Shown here: positions 8,772 to 17,323 of the stretch, piece after piece
Position numbering within the stretch: position 1 is the stretch's first letter
Layout of the letters: the number at the start of each line of letters is the position of its first letter
Assembly: GCA_021295715.1 (NCBI GenBank)
Contig: JAGWBV010000018.1
Coordinates: 1-36,239 of the forward strand
Direction: 5' to 3'
DNA length: 36,239 bases
DNA from: Candidatus Poribacteria bacterium
GTDB lineage: Bacteria; Poribacteria; WGA-4E; WGA-3G
The notes under the pieces: generated by a model
Database searches by the model: none
Told to the model about the DNA's origin: nothing
Seen by the model: only the letters and a program-made list of their open reading frames with translations
Program-made: the position numbers and the translations under genes

Positions 8772-10466
8772 TTGGAAATGATGAGTACTGTTTTTTTCTA
8801 CTTCGTGATGCTGACCTGTTTCGTAAGGGCTGTCGTTAGGACCACGCGTGGTCTCCATATACTCCAACTCGATGGCTATAAAACAGGTCGGTACCTGAAG
8901 TGGATGCGTCAACATCTGAGGAATTGTTTTGAAATCAAGGAGATTCTCATTATTGGCGGGCTGCTCATCCTGACGGCGTTCTATCCCCACTATAACGATA
9001 CATGGCTGTTTCCTGTGCTGTGCTTAACTTGGGGTGGATTCCAAATCTATATGAGCACGCAACGGAAAAAGGAATCTTCAAAAAAACCGCTCGTTTACAC
9101 AGCACGCGCGAAACGGGTGTTTGGACTCTCAATCTGCTTGCTCGTCGGTATAGCGACAACACTTGTGTTTATAGCACAGACCAGTGTTTTTGCTGGGGTG
9201 TTTCCTCGATGGCGAATTGCAATCTTTCTCTTTAGCGAAGTAACTGTCATTAATTTAACAATTGCGAATCTGCTTATCTATCCTTTGGAGCGGACGATAA
9301 ATGGAGCGTATCTCCTTTCAGCGAAAAAACGAATCAAGACGTTCCAGCCCAAAGTTATCGGGATTACAGGAAGTTATGGTAAGACGAGCACGAAATATAT
9401 CCTACATCAGATCTTGTCTCAAAAATTTAACGCGTTGATGACCCCTGACAGTTACAATACACCAATGGGTATCTGCAAAGTCATCCGCGGGGAACTTACC
9501 GCTGAACACGAGATATTTATTGTCGAAATGGGGGCTTATAAACGTGGCGACATCCGAGAGTTATGTAACTTAGCATCCCCTCAAACCGGCATTCTCACAG
9601 CTGTTGGACCTCAGCACTTAGAACGATTTAAAAGTATAGAGAATATTGCCAAAACGAAATATGAGTTGATTGAGTCCCTCCCACCGGGTGGACTCGCAGT
9701 TTTCAACTGTGACAATGAAATTTGCGCTGGACTTGCCGATAAAAGGGAGCAAGATGGAAATCCCGTGCGTCGGTACGCGACAGAACCATTTCCTGTAACT
9801 TCGGCTGGTGAGCGTGCTGAGTTAACTGCCACAAACATTCAACACACCGACGAAGGACTTGCTTTCAGAATAGCGGCGAGGTTAGAAACCTCGCCAGCGG
9901 CTGAGGGAAGTGTAGAGATTCGGACACAACTCTTAGGCAGACATAACGTATCCAATATCCTCGCTGCAACGGCAGTTGCAATAGAATGCGGAATGACACT
10001 TGAGGAAATTCGGGTAGCAATCACCAATGTTGAACCCGTCCCACACCGCTTGCAATTGACCGCCAGCGAAGGCGATGTAACCATCATCGACGATAGCTTC
10101 AACTCGAACCCAGTCGGCGCGAAAGCGGCTCTTGAAGTTCTCACTGAAATCCAAGGTGGTAAAAAAGTGTTAGTAACACCTGGGATGGTAGAACTCGGTG
10201 AAAGGGAATACGAAGAAAATAAACGCCTCGGAGAACACGCAGCCGATGTCTGTGATTTGGTCATTTTAGTGGGACCCAGGCGGACGACTCCGATTTTAGA
10301 CGGCTTGAAAGCCGTGCAATATCCGACCCAGCAGATCATTGTCGCACTTAACTTGGAAGAAGTTAAACAACATTTAGCAACACAGGTCCGAGCCGGTGAT
10401 GTTGTCCTTTTTGAAAACGACCTCCCGGACAACTATAATGAGGAACAGCAGTCGGCTATCGGTTGA
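8772..10466 (+). CDS. murF: MurF-type ligase with N-terminal membrane domain
   Basis: MurF joins D-Ala-D-Ala to UDP-MurNAc-tripeptide. The ATPase and C-terminal domains are clear: GITGSYGKTSTKYILHQIL (P-loop 200-206), PDSYNTPMGICKVIRGEL, FIVEMGAYKRGDI, LGRHNVSNILAA, IIDDSFNSNPVGAKAALEVL and LVTPGMVELG. The first 190 or so residues are odd. The usual UDP-binding domain, normally about 95-100 residues, is replaced by a hydrophobic region with roughly five predicted helices (about 6-22, 57-72, 78-92, 117-135, 147-170). The TTG start at 8772 has GAAGGAAAA upstream; ATG at 8778 or 8781 is also possible. The protein is probably an inner-membrane enzyme facing the cytoplasm. It is the only murF candidate in the cluster. 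Confidence 0.87.
   Translation: MEMMSTVFFYFVMLTCFVRAVVRTTRGLHILQLDGYKTGRYLKWMRQHLRNCFEIKEILIIGGLLILTAFYPHYNDTWLFPVLCLTWGGFQIYMSTQRKKESSKKPLVYTARAKRVFGLSICLLVGIATTLVFIAQTSVFAGVFPRWRIAIFLFSEVTVINLTIANLLIYPLERTINGAYLLSAKKRIKTFQPKVIGITGSYGKTSTKYILHQILSQKFNALMTPDSYNTPMGICKVIRGELTAEHEIFIVEMGAYKRGDIRELCNLASPQTGILTAVGPQHLERFKSIENIAKTKYELIESLPPGGLAVFNCDNEICAGLADKREQDGNPVRRYATEPFPVTSAGERAELTATNIQHTDEGLAFRIAARLETSPAAEGSVEIRTQLLGRHNVSNILAATAVAIECGMTLEEIRVAITNVEPVPHRLQLTASEGDVTIIDDSFNSNPVGAKAALEVLTEIQGGKKVLVTPGMVELGEREYEENKRLGEHAADVCDLVILVGPRRTTPILDGLKAVQYPTQQIIVALNLEEVKQHLATQVRAGDVVLFENDLPDNYNEEQQSAIG
9875..9895. repeat. Perfect hairpin inside murF
   Basis: GGCGAGGTT (9875-9883) and AACCTCGCC (9887-9895) are perfect complements around AGA. 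The stretch encodes part of ARLETSPA at about residues 368-375, in a surface region of the middle domain. It looks like a small palindromic repeat tolerated in frame. Confidence 0.55.
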
Positions 10467-10501
10467 CCGTCTTTTTAATAATTCGCAAAGCGTTAGATGC
10501 C

Positions 10502-10529
10502 CCTGACCGACCCGCAAGGAAAAATTAAA
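10502..10529 (+). repeat. Family B 3' module forming the ddl ribosome binding site
   Basis: CCTGACCGACCCGCAAGG followed by AAAAATTAAA abuts the ddl start codon. The same module in the same orientation to its gene precedes the ArsC-like gene (30303 on) and the epimerase (29842 on). Its AAGGA is the only Shine-Dalgarno for ddl. Confidence 0.75.
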
Positions 10530-11767
10530 TGTCAAAATACAATGTAGCTCTTATATTTGGAGGATGTACACCTGAACATGAAGTCTCAATCGTAACCGCA
10601 CACCAGGTCTGTCTTGCCCTACAAGACTTCAGTGGCGAATCGGGCGGGCATCGCGTTATCCCTATTTACGTCACAAAAAATGGGGAGTGGTTAACTGGCG
10701 ATGCCCTTTGCGATTTGTCAACCTTTACCGATGGAAATCTGCCACATTCAACCGACTTCGACAAGGTCAGTGTTGAATTTCATCCAACTCCGCAATTTGT
10801 TGTTACCGCAAAACATTGGCTTGGTCAAAACATTCAGAAAAGAACGGTTCTTCCGGTAGATGTTGTCTTCCCATCAATACACGGTATGCATGGCGAAGAT
10901 GGAACACTTCAAGGTCTACTTGAACTTATGAACCTGCCTTACGTTGGTGCGCGAGTCGTCGGTTCTGCTGTTGGTATGGATAAAATCATGATGAAGGCGA
11001 TTCTCAGCGAAAATGGTCTTCCAATACTTCCTTATTTATATTGGACGCATCATGATTGGGAGACGCGCCGTGACGAACTCATCAAAAAGGTGGAAGCATC
11101 GCTTTCTTACCCACTGTTTGTGAAACCTGCAATGAGTGGCTCAAGTATTGGGGTCAGCCATGTTAAAAACCGAGTTGAACTATGTGCTGCTGCGGAAGTT
11201 GCCGGACACTATTCGCGCAGGATCCTCGTCGAAAAAGCGGTCGAGAATCCACTGGAAATCAACTGTGCTGTAATGGGCACAGATGAGCCAACCGCCTCTG
11301 TCTGCGAGCAACCCGTGACGCAGGAAACCAACTTTCTCAGTTTTGACGATAAATACATCCATCAACACGGAGAATCTTCAGGAATGGCAGGTGCAGACAG
11401 AAAAATTCCTGCACCCATTTCAGAAGAATTGACGTTACATATACAAAGTCTGGCAATACAGACTTTTCAGGTTTTAGATTGCGCCGGTGTCGCACGTATC
11501 GACTTTCTCATAGATGCAAACGAGAACGTTTACGTGAATGAAATCAACACCATTCCGGGATCCTATAGTTACTACTTGTGGACGCATCAAGGCATTGAGT
11601 TTCCGCAACTCGTATCCGATCTCATCGACTTAGCACGGACGGTACACGCACAGAAAAATGCCTTAACCTATACATATACAACGAACCTCCTAAGCCAAGC
11701 AGGTGCGAGTTTTTCCAAATTGAAGAAGGATGGAAAGCTTGGCGGCACACAGAGTAAGACGCTGTAA
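10529..11767 (+). CDS. ddl: D-alanine--D-alanine ligase
   Basis: Ddl makes the D-Ala-D-Ala dipeptide used by MurF. The 412 residues hold the N-terminal GGCTPEHEVSIVTA, HGMHGEDGTLQGLLEL (about 118-133), the ATP-grasp segment KPAMSGSSIGVSHV, the omega-loop region FDDKYIHQHGESSG and the metal-binding NEINTIPGSYSYYLW. It is about 40-50 residues longer than compact Ddl proteins, mostly in a C-terminal tail after the ATP-grasp fold. ATG at 10529 directly follows a repeat-borne AAGGA. The location after murF is unusual, since ddl more often follows murC. D-lactate or D-serine specificity cannot be excluded from sequence alone. Confidence 0.9.
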   Translation: MSKYNVALIFGGCTPEHEVSIVTAHQVCLALQDFSGESGGHRVIPIYVTKNGEWLTGDALCDLSTFTDGNLPHSTDFDKVSVEFHPTPQFVVTAKHWLGQNIQKRTVLPVDVVFPSIHGMHGEDGTLQGLLELMNLPYVGARVVGSAVGMDKIMMKAILSENGLPILPYLYWTHHDWETRRDELIKKVEASLSYPLFVKPAMSGSSIGVSHVKNRVELCAAAEVAGHYSRRILVEKAVENPLEINCAVMGTDEPTASVCEQPVTQETNFLSFDDKYIHQHGESSGMAGADRKIPAPISEELTLHIQSLAIQTFQVLDCAGVARIDFLIDANENVYVNEINTIPGSYSYYLWTHQGIEFPQLVSDLIDLARTVHAQKNALTYTYTTNLLSQAGASFSKLKKDGKLGGTQSKTL

Positions 11768-11891
11768 TGCCTGAAAGTATCCCTTGACGGCACCCCGAAA
11801 TGTCTCCAATCCAAATCTGTCGAACGCTGCGAAGCGGCCTTAAGTTGGATGCCAGTCAACAAAATTTATTTGTACGAAAGCTATACAAGAA

Positions 11892-13010
11892 ATGTTTTAT
11901 CATCTCTTTTTTGAGAATCTGGTTGAGGTCTTTTCACCATTCAATATCTTTCGCTATATTAGTTTTCGCGCAATTTATGCGACAGCTACTGCTCTCCTGA
12001 TTTCCCTCGTTTTGGGACCTTTTATGATAGAGAAGTTAAAACAGCTGCGCATTGGAGAACATATTCAGGAGGAGGTAGCAAAAGCCCAACAGAGTACTGA
12101 AAATCAGAACAAGGCAGGGGTGCCGACAATGGGCGGAGTCCTCATTATTGTATCTGTTCTGATATCCGTAGTCTTCTGGTCGCGTTTAGACCAACCCTAT
12201 ATCTACCTGATGATTTTGACGACGCTGTGGTTCGGTGGGCTTGGATTTCTGGACGATTACAGCAAATTGGTAAAACAACAGTCCTTAGGACTCCGAGGCT
12301 GGCATAAAATTGGGCTTCAAACAGTAGGGGCATTGGTGATTGCTGGATATCTTTACCAGTGGGGTCCCGTGGAAGCCGGGGATCCAACGACCCGGACAGC
12401 ACTGGTTCTCCCTTTTTTCAAAGACATCCAACCCAGTTTGGGTATCCTGTTTATTCCTTTCGCAACTTTAGTTATCGTTGGTGCCTCTAATGCGGTCAAT
12501 CTTACAGATGGAATGGATGGATTAGCAATCGGATGTACGTTGTTTGTTGCGGGCACCTTGGGCATCGTTGGGTATATGACAAGCCACAATGAGATTGCAG
12601 CGTACCTGAACATCTTTCACTTACCCGTCGGTGGGGAAGTGACAGCGATTTTCTGTGCGGCGTTGGTCGGGGCGGGTTTGGGATTTTTATGGTATAATGG
12701 GCATCCTGCCCAAGTCTTTATGGGAGATACCGGATCGTTGGCACTCGGTGCCACACTTGGAACGGTGGCAGTGCTTATAAAGCAGGAATTTCTACTCGTG
12801 ATAGTCGGTGCTATTTTCGTCGCTGAAACATTATCGGTTATCATCCAAGTCTGGTCATTCCGTACATTTGGTAAACGTGTGTTCAAGATGTCTCCTATCC
12901 ACTATCATTTTCTGCTCTCAGGGTGGAAGGAATCCAAAGTTGTCATCCGATTTTGGATTGTCGGTCTTATTTTGGTCTTAATAGCCTTAAGCACATTGAA
13001 ACTTCGGTGA
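11892..13010 (+). CDS. mraY: Phospho-MurNAc-pentapeptide translocase MraY
   Basis: MraY transfers phospho-MurNAc-pentapeptide to undecaprenyl phosphate, forming lipid I in the inner membrane. The 372 residues form about ten membrane helices. Signatures are AGVPTMGGVLII, GFLDDYSKL (catalytic Asp pair), NAVNLTDGMDGLAIG, FMGDTGSLALGATLG and the C-terminal PIHYHFLLSGWKESKVVIRF. ATG at 11892 gives MFYHLFFENL, a normal MraY start, although no good Shine-Dalgarno precedes it. The 124 bases between ddl and mraY hold no gene and no clear regulatory site. Confidence 0.95.
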   Translation: MFYHLFFENLVEVFSPFNIFRYISFRAIYATATALLISLVLGPFMIEKLKQLRIGEHIQEEVAKAQQSTENQNKAGVPTMGGVLIIVSVLISVVFWSRLDQPYIYLMILTTLWFGGLGFLDDYSKLVKQQSLGLRGWHKIGLQTVGALVIAGYLYQWGPVEAGDPTTRTALVLPFFKDIQPSLGILFIPFATLVIVGASNAVNLTDGMDGLAIGCTLFVAGTLGIVGYMTSHNEIAAYLNIFHLPVGGEVTAIFCAALVGAGLGFLWYNGHPAQVFMGDTGSLALGATLGTVAVLIKQEFLLVIVGAIFVAETLSVIIQVWSFRTFGKRVFKMSPIHYHFLLSGWKESKVVIRFWIVGLILVLIALSTLKLR

Positions 13011-13014
13011 GGAG

Positions 13015-13104
13015 AATAGCAATCAGCAGTCAGCAATCAGAAAAGATACCCTCGTTAACGCGGTCCTGGTTTCCGATGCTTGATAGCCGACGGCTGATGG
13101 CTAA
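13015..13104 (+). repeat. Family A repeat between mraY and murD
   Basis: AGCAATCAGCAGTCAGCAAT starts the copy. GATACCCTCGTTAACGCGG forms the centre and TGATAGCCGACGGCTGATGG the 3' arm. The 3' arm contains the most likely murD ATG, so the repeat now forms the 5' end of murD. Confidence 0.75.
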
Positions 13105-14554
13105 CAAAAAAGTGCAATTACATGGAAAGCGTGTCACAGTTTTTGGTTTGAATCGGAGCGGGATCGCTGCAGCGAAATTACTACAGTCACACGGTGCTGT
13201 TGTTACGCTTACAGACACGCGTCCTCGTGAAGCATTATCAGCGGAAATAGCAATCAGTAATCAGCAAGTGGCAATCGGCACAGAAGCCATCAGCAAGTCC
13301 ATTAACAACCGACTGCTGACGGCTGATAGCCATTTTCAAACATATTTCGGTGGGCACCCTTTGGAATGCATTACAGATGCAGACTTAATAGTGGTCTCCC
13401 CGGGTGTACCACTTGACATTCCGATCCTGTGCAAGGCGAGATTGAGAAACCTTCCAATTCTCGCAGAATTGGAAATCGCCGCGAGTGTATGTCCGGCAAC
13501 GATTGTTGCCATCACTGGCACGAAAGGTAAATCAACAACGACACTCCTCACAGCTGCCATACTAAAAGCCGGTGGTAGATTTCCAAAAGTTCGCGTTGCT
13601 GGCAATATTGGTGTACCGTTAGCTGCGGAAGTTCAAAACCTTACAAGTCGAGATATAGTCCTTGTTGAAGCAAGCAGTTTTCAGTTGGAGAGCACCGTGA
13701 CATTCCATCCAAAAGTTAGCGTTGTGCTTAATTTGTCTCGCGATCACTTGGATAGACACGGAACAATGTCCGCCTATCGTGAGGCAAAACAGAAAATCTC
13801 TGAAAACCAAACAGCTGCAGATTGGATAGTCCTCAATGATTCAGAAACATCTGTCAAGGATTTTGCAGCATTAACATCGGCGGAAGCGGTCTATTTTACC
13901 GACAAAGGTGTCCCCGACAACTCGTCGTTTTCAGGAACATTTAGAGAGGGTTCGGAACTTTTCGCGCAGCAGAATGGGATACGCGAAAAAATATGCGACA
14001 TCGTGGACATCCCAGTCCGAGGAGCACACAACGTACAGAACGTTCTCGCCGCTATCGCTGTAGGACGGATTTTTGGTGTAACAGGGGCAGAAATCCAAGA
14101 AGCACTTCAATGTTTTGATCGGTCGCATCCCGCTTTATCCCATGCTTTTGAGTTAGTGCGAACCTTAGACGGTGTTCGATTTATAAATGACTCAAAAGCG
14201 ACAAACGTAGCAGCAGTCAAAGCAGCTCTTGAATCATTAGCAGACGCTCAAGTTTTACTCATAATGGGAGGATACGACAAGGGTAATGATTATACCTCGT
14301 TGTGTGAAATCGTTCAAACTCAGGTTAAAGGGGCAATAATGCTCGGCGAGTACACGCAACAGATTGAAAAGACCCTCGCCAATACAACGAAAATAATGAA
14401 AGCGAAAACAATGGCAGAGGCTGTGCAGGTGGCACATAAACACGCGACACCCGGCGATGTCGTGCTGTTGTCCCCGGCAAATGCCAGTTTTGACATGTAT
14501 TCCGATTACAAAGCAAGGGGCACCGACTTTAAAGAAGCAGTTGATGCCCTTTAA
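13097..14554 (+). CDS. murD: UDP-MurNAc-L-Ala-D-Glu ligase MurD
   Basis: MurD adds D-glutamate to UDP-MurNAc-L-Ala. From ATG 13097 the protein has 485 residues: VTVFGLNRSGIAAAKLLQ (13-30), TDTRP, VVSPGVP (99-105), the P-loop GTKGKST (141-147), LSRDHLDRHG, and FINDSKATNVAAVKAALE in the C-terminal domain. The frame is open back to 12923 inside mraY, but that extension is repeat sequence and an mraY overlap. ATG 13075 in the same frame is an alternative start. A family A repeat adds about 30 residues (51-81) between TDTRPREALSAE and TYFGGHPLE in the N-terminal domain. The active-site motifs are intact. Confidence 0.92.
   Translation: MANKKVQLHGKRVTVFGLNRSGIAAAKLLQSHGAVVTLTDTRPREALSAEIAISNQQVAIGTEAISKSINNRLLTADSHFQTYFGGHPLECITDADLIVVSPGVPLDIPILCKARLRNLPILAELEIAASVCPATIVAITGTKGKSTTTLLTAAILKAGGRFPKVRVAGNIGVPLAAEVQNLTSRDIVLVEASSFQLESTVTFHPKVSVVLNLSRDHLDRHGTMSAYREAKQKISENQTAADWIVLNDSETSVKDFAALTSAEAVYFTDKGVPDNSSFSGTFREGSELFAQQNGIREKICDIVDIPVRGAHNVQNVLAAIAVGRIFGVTGAEIQEALQCFDRSHPALSHAFELVRTLDGVRFINDSKATNVAAVKAALESLADAQVLLIMGGYDKGNDYTSLCEIVQTQVKGAIMLGEYTQQIEKTLANTTKIMKAKTMAEAVQVAHKHATPGDVVLLSPANASFDMYSDYKARGTDFKEAVDAL
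13247..13339 (+). repeat. Family A repeat in frame inside murD
   Basis: GCAATCAGTAATCAGCAAG begins the copy and CTGCTGACGGCTGATAGCC ends it. The translation begins ISNQQVA and ends LLTADSHFQ. This matches the copy in RsmH (NSQQSA to LLTAESHTQ) in orientation and in reading frame. Confidence 0.8.
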
Positions 14555-14602
14555 GCCCAAGGTAGTATAGGCACACTCCGGTGCCGTTACGACAGTAAAA
14601 AA

Positions 14603-15868
14603 ATGATACGCAATTATCAAAACTCTATCCGTAGCAATAAGAACCGCAAATCCAAACCAAAATCTGGGTCCAAATGGACAAACACGCGCGTCTATTCGGT
14701 CGTAGAGGAACAGCAGAAACAGGTAGAAGCACCACCGCCACCCAGATCGGGACGCATGGATAGAGGTTTGCTCGCTCTTACGCTCTGTCTGATTGCGATA
14801 GGCATTCTGATGGTATACAGCGCAAGCCATCTTCTCTCCTCAAGACATTACGATGGTTATAGTTACCGCTATTTACAGATACACATCATTGCTTGTGGGA
14901 TTGGTTTAGTCGGTATGTTACTTAGTTCCCATCTCCCCTACCGATTTTATGGGAGGTTCGCAAATCTTTTTTTGATACTCTCCTTTATTGGGTTATTATT
15001 GGTTTTCGTCCCCGGTTTAGGGGCAAGCGTGCAAGGGGCAGAAGGCGGTAGATTTAAACGTTGGATCAATATAGGATTGCCTATCAATTTTCAGCCCGTG
15101 GAATTTGCGAAAATAGCGTTGGTTATGCATGTGGCAAACTTCATAAGCCACAATCCAGACCGCGTTAAGAGTTTTCTTAACGGCGTACTGCCGAATATCT
15201 TAATTGTAGGTGCTGCTTTCGGTCTCGTGTACATCCAACCGGATTTCGGTTCGGCGTTCTTATTAGTCGTAACCGTTTGCATCGTGCTATTTGTCGGTGG
15301 TATGCGTATCTGGCATGTCCTAACACTTGCTGGTGCAGGCGGCGGTCTTCTCAGTCTACTGATAATCCGAGATTCCTATAAGCTAAAACGCCTCATGGAT
15401 TACTTGGCAATGTTGAAATCCCCTGATGCGACGAACTATCAGTTAACACGTTCACTCGATGCGCTCGAAAGTGGTGGACTTCTCGGTTTAGGAATCGATA
15501 GCAGCCTTCAGAAAATATCACGTCTTCCGTATCCACACACAGATTTTATTTTCGCAGTGTTAGGTGAGGAGTTCGGATTTATCGGTGCCGTGACTGTGAC
15601 CTTTATCTTTATGCTTTTTGTATGGCGAGGACTCCACATTGCCCGCCAGGCAAGTGACCTCTTTGGCTCTTTGCTTGCCACCGGAATTACGACCCTCATC
15701 GGTCTACAGGCTTTCATTAACATTGGTGTTGCGACAGGTCTGCTGCCGACAAAAGGGATCACACTGCCGTTTATCAGCTACGGTGGTTCATCAATTGTCC
15801 TGAGTCTGGTAAGCGTCGGGATCCTTTTGAATGTATCACGTAGCAGCAATAAAAACACAGACGAATAA
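14603..15868 (+). CDS. ftsW: Septal peptidoglycan glycosyltransferase FtsW
   Basis: FtsW polymerises lipid II at the septum together with FtsI. This SEDS protein of 421 residues has about ten membrane helices starting with GLLALTLCLIAIGILMVYSA. Landmarks are GRFKRWINIG, QPVEFAKIALV, IYIQPD-like YIQPDFGSAFLL, LGEEFGFIGAV and the C-terminal FISYGGSSIVLSLVSVGILL. The N-terminal cytoplasmic tail (about 50 residues, lysine- and proline-rich) is longer than usual; translation could also begin at the Met before DRGLLALT (about 14756). No strong Shine-Dalgarno is seen at 14603. Confidence 0.94.
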   Translation: MIRNYQNSIRSNKNRKSKPKSGSKWTNTRVYSVVEEQQKQVEAPPPPRSGRMDRGLLALTLCLIAIGILMVYSASHLLSSRHYDGYSYRYLQIHIIACGIGLVGMLLSSHLPYRFYGRFANLFLILSFIGLLLVFVPGLGASVQGAEGGRFKRWINIGLPINFQPVEFAKIALVMHVANFISHNPDRVKSFLNGVLPNILIVGAAFGLVYIQPDFGSAFLLVVTVCIVLFVGGMRIWHVLTLAGAGGGLLSLLIIRDSYKLKRLMDYLAMLKSPDATNYQLTRSLDALESGGLLGLGIDSSLQKISRLPYPHTDFIFAVLGEEFGFIGAVTVTFIFMLFVWRGLHIARQASDLFGSLLATGITTLIGLQAFINIGVATGLLPTKGITLPFISYGGSSIVLSLVSVGILLNVSRSSNKNTDE

Positions 15869-15870
15869 AA

Positions 15871-15996
15871 TAGAGTTCCAAAACACCAAGCCTGAAACGA
15901 AGTGGAAGGGTTTTTGCTTGGGTGTTTCTTCAACTCTACGGAATAGAACATGAAACCCGAGATGCATCTCATCGAACCGCAAGGAAAATTAAAAAT
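15871..15996 (+). repeat. Family B repeat and long hairpin before murG
   Basis: TAGAGTT (15871-15877) pairs with AACTCTA (15932-15938), and AACACCAAGC (15882-15891) pairs with GCTTGGGTGTT (15916-15926, one bulge). Together they make a long imperfect hairpin. It is followed by CTACGGAA, ATGAAACCCGAGATG and CGAACCGCAAGGAAAATTAA, the same block order as at 4110-4232. The 3' part encodes the predicted first 15 residues of MurG. Confidence 0.75.
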
Positions 15997-17215
15997 ATCA
16001 GAAACCGACAACCGCAGTTTACTGGCACTGCAACGGGGTACAACCCACAAAAAAATTGTTGTCGCGGGTGGCGGGACAGGCGGGCACATCTATCCCGCTA
16101 TCGGTATCGCCCAAGCACTGCAACGCTTGGATGCCACCGTAGAGATTGTGTTCATTGGTGGCTCGGGCAAGTTGGAATCAACGCTTGTACCACAACACGG
16201 ATTCCGTTTCTTGCCTATTTCGGTTGCGGGATTTCCACGTCGCCTCACTTTACAGTGGTTCCCAACCCTTTGGAAGGCATTTCATGGACTCATTCAGTCC
16301 ATGCGATATATGAAGGCGTTGAAACCAGACGTTGTTATCGGAACGGGCGGATATGTTTCAGGTCCGGTCCTGTTAGCGGGTCTTCTGTGCAAGATTCCGA
16401 TTGCTATCCAAGAACAGAATGCTTCTGTCGGCTTAACAAACGGCATATTGGCACGATGGGCAGATGTCGCCTACCTTGCCATGGCATCGGTTCGCGAGAA
16501 CAATTCGTTTCGACGAACGACACGTATAGAGATAACAGGAAATCCGATTCGTCCTGCAATCGCTGCATTCCCGAGGTCCGAAGAAACCTATAGAAGATTC
16601 GGGTTGCATCCAGAGCGGAAAACGATTTTTGTGATGGGTGGGAGCCAGGGTGCTCATGCTATCAATGAAGCAATTGTAGCGGCACTGCCACACTTATCCG
16701 AATATGCCGATCAGATCCAGATAGTCCATCAAACGGGTGCCATGGAAGTAGAAAAGGTTCAAAAGCAGTATGATCAGATACTCGCTTTGCACCGAACCTC
16801 CAACTCGACTCCTATACAAGATAGCAAAGCACGAGTTGGAGATTCGGGTTTCCTATACTGTGTCAAACCTTTCTTTGATACTGTTGAGGAAATCTATAGC
16901 ATCGCAGACGTTATGGTGTGCAGAGCAGGGGGAATGACTATTGCCGAGGTTACTGCATGCGGTATCCCGGCAATCTTTATACCCTTACCTTCGCAAACCG
17001 GAAACAACCAAGTCTTAAACGCTCACACCGTTGCAGAAGCCGGCGCAGCTGTTGTCCTTGAACAAGGCACTTTCACAGTAGAGACATTGGTTAAAAACCT
17101 AACGAATATGACCCTGGATGGAAATACGCACGAACGGATGGTAACCGCAAGTCGAGCACTTGGCAAACCAGATGCCAGCACTGACATCGCCAAGTCAATT
17201 TTTTTAACTTTTTAA
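15950..17215 (+). CDS. murG: Lipid II synthase MurG
   Basis: MurG transfers GlcNAc from UDP-GlcNAc to lipid I on the cytoplasmic membrane face. The 421 residues include KKIVVAGGGTGGHIYPA (GGGTGGH at 40-46), GTGGYVSGPVLLAG, IAIQEQNASVGLTN, GNPIRPAI, FVMGGSQGAHAINEA, VCRAGGMTIAEV and IPLPSQTGNNQVLNA. The ORF is some 50-60 residues longer than usual. About 34 of these precede the conserved core, and the first 15 derive from a family B repeat. Another 20 (about 281-300) come from an inverted repeat. ATG 15950 and ATG 15962 are the only plausible starts before the core. All binding motifs are intact. Confidence 0.93.
   Translation: MKPEMHLIEPQGKLKISETDNRSLLALQRGTTHKKIVVAGGGTGGHIYPAIGIAQALQRLDATVEIVFIGGSGKLESTLVPQHGFRFLPISVAGFPRRLTLQWFPTLWKAFHGLIQSMRYMKALKPDVVIGTGGYVSGPVLLAGLLCKIPIAIQEQNASVGLTNGILARWADVAYLAMASVRENNSFRRTTRIEITGNPIRPAIAAFPRSEETYRRFGLHPERKTIFVMGGSQGAHAINEAIVAALPHLSEYADQIQIVHQTGAMEVEKVQKQYDQILALHRTSNSTPIQDSKARVGDSGFLYCVKPFFDTVEEIYSIADVMVCRAGGMTIAEVTACGIPAIFIPLPSQTGNNQVLNAHTVAEAGAAVVLEQGTFTVETLVKNLTNMTLDGNTHERMVTASRALGKPDASTDIAKSIFLTF
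16792..16847. repeat. Inverted repeat in frame inside murG
   Basis: CCGAACCTCCAACTCG (16792-16807) and CGAGTTGGAGATTCGG (16832-16847) pair over 16 bases with one mismatch around a 24-base loop. It falls between LALHR and FLYCVKPFFDTVEEI, where MurG homologues have only a short link. The encoded peptide runs from TSNSTPIQD to RVGDSG. Confidence 0.75.
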
Positions 17216-17323
17216 TTTTACCTTACGGAGAAATAACGGGCGTTATAACTATCGGATGCGTTCCTTAACGTAAATCGTTATAAACCCAATCGCTTGATTC
17301 AACGCCTTGCGAATAATTAAAAA

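Noticed and set aside
9839-10432. A 197-codon minus-strand open frame over murF
   Set aside because: It is the antisense shadow of the conserved ligase core, with no domain and no start signals.
12923-13096. Longer MurD start inside mraY
   Set aside because: The extra residues come from the mraY overlap and a family A repeat; MurD homologues start close to the ATG at 13097.
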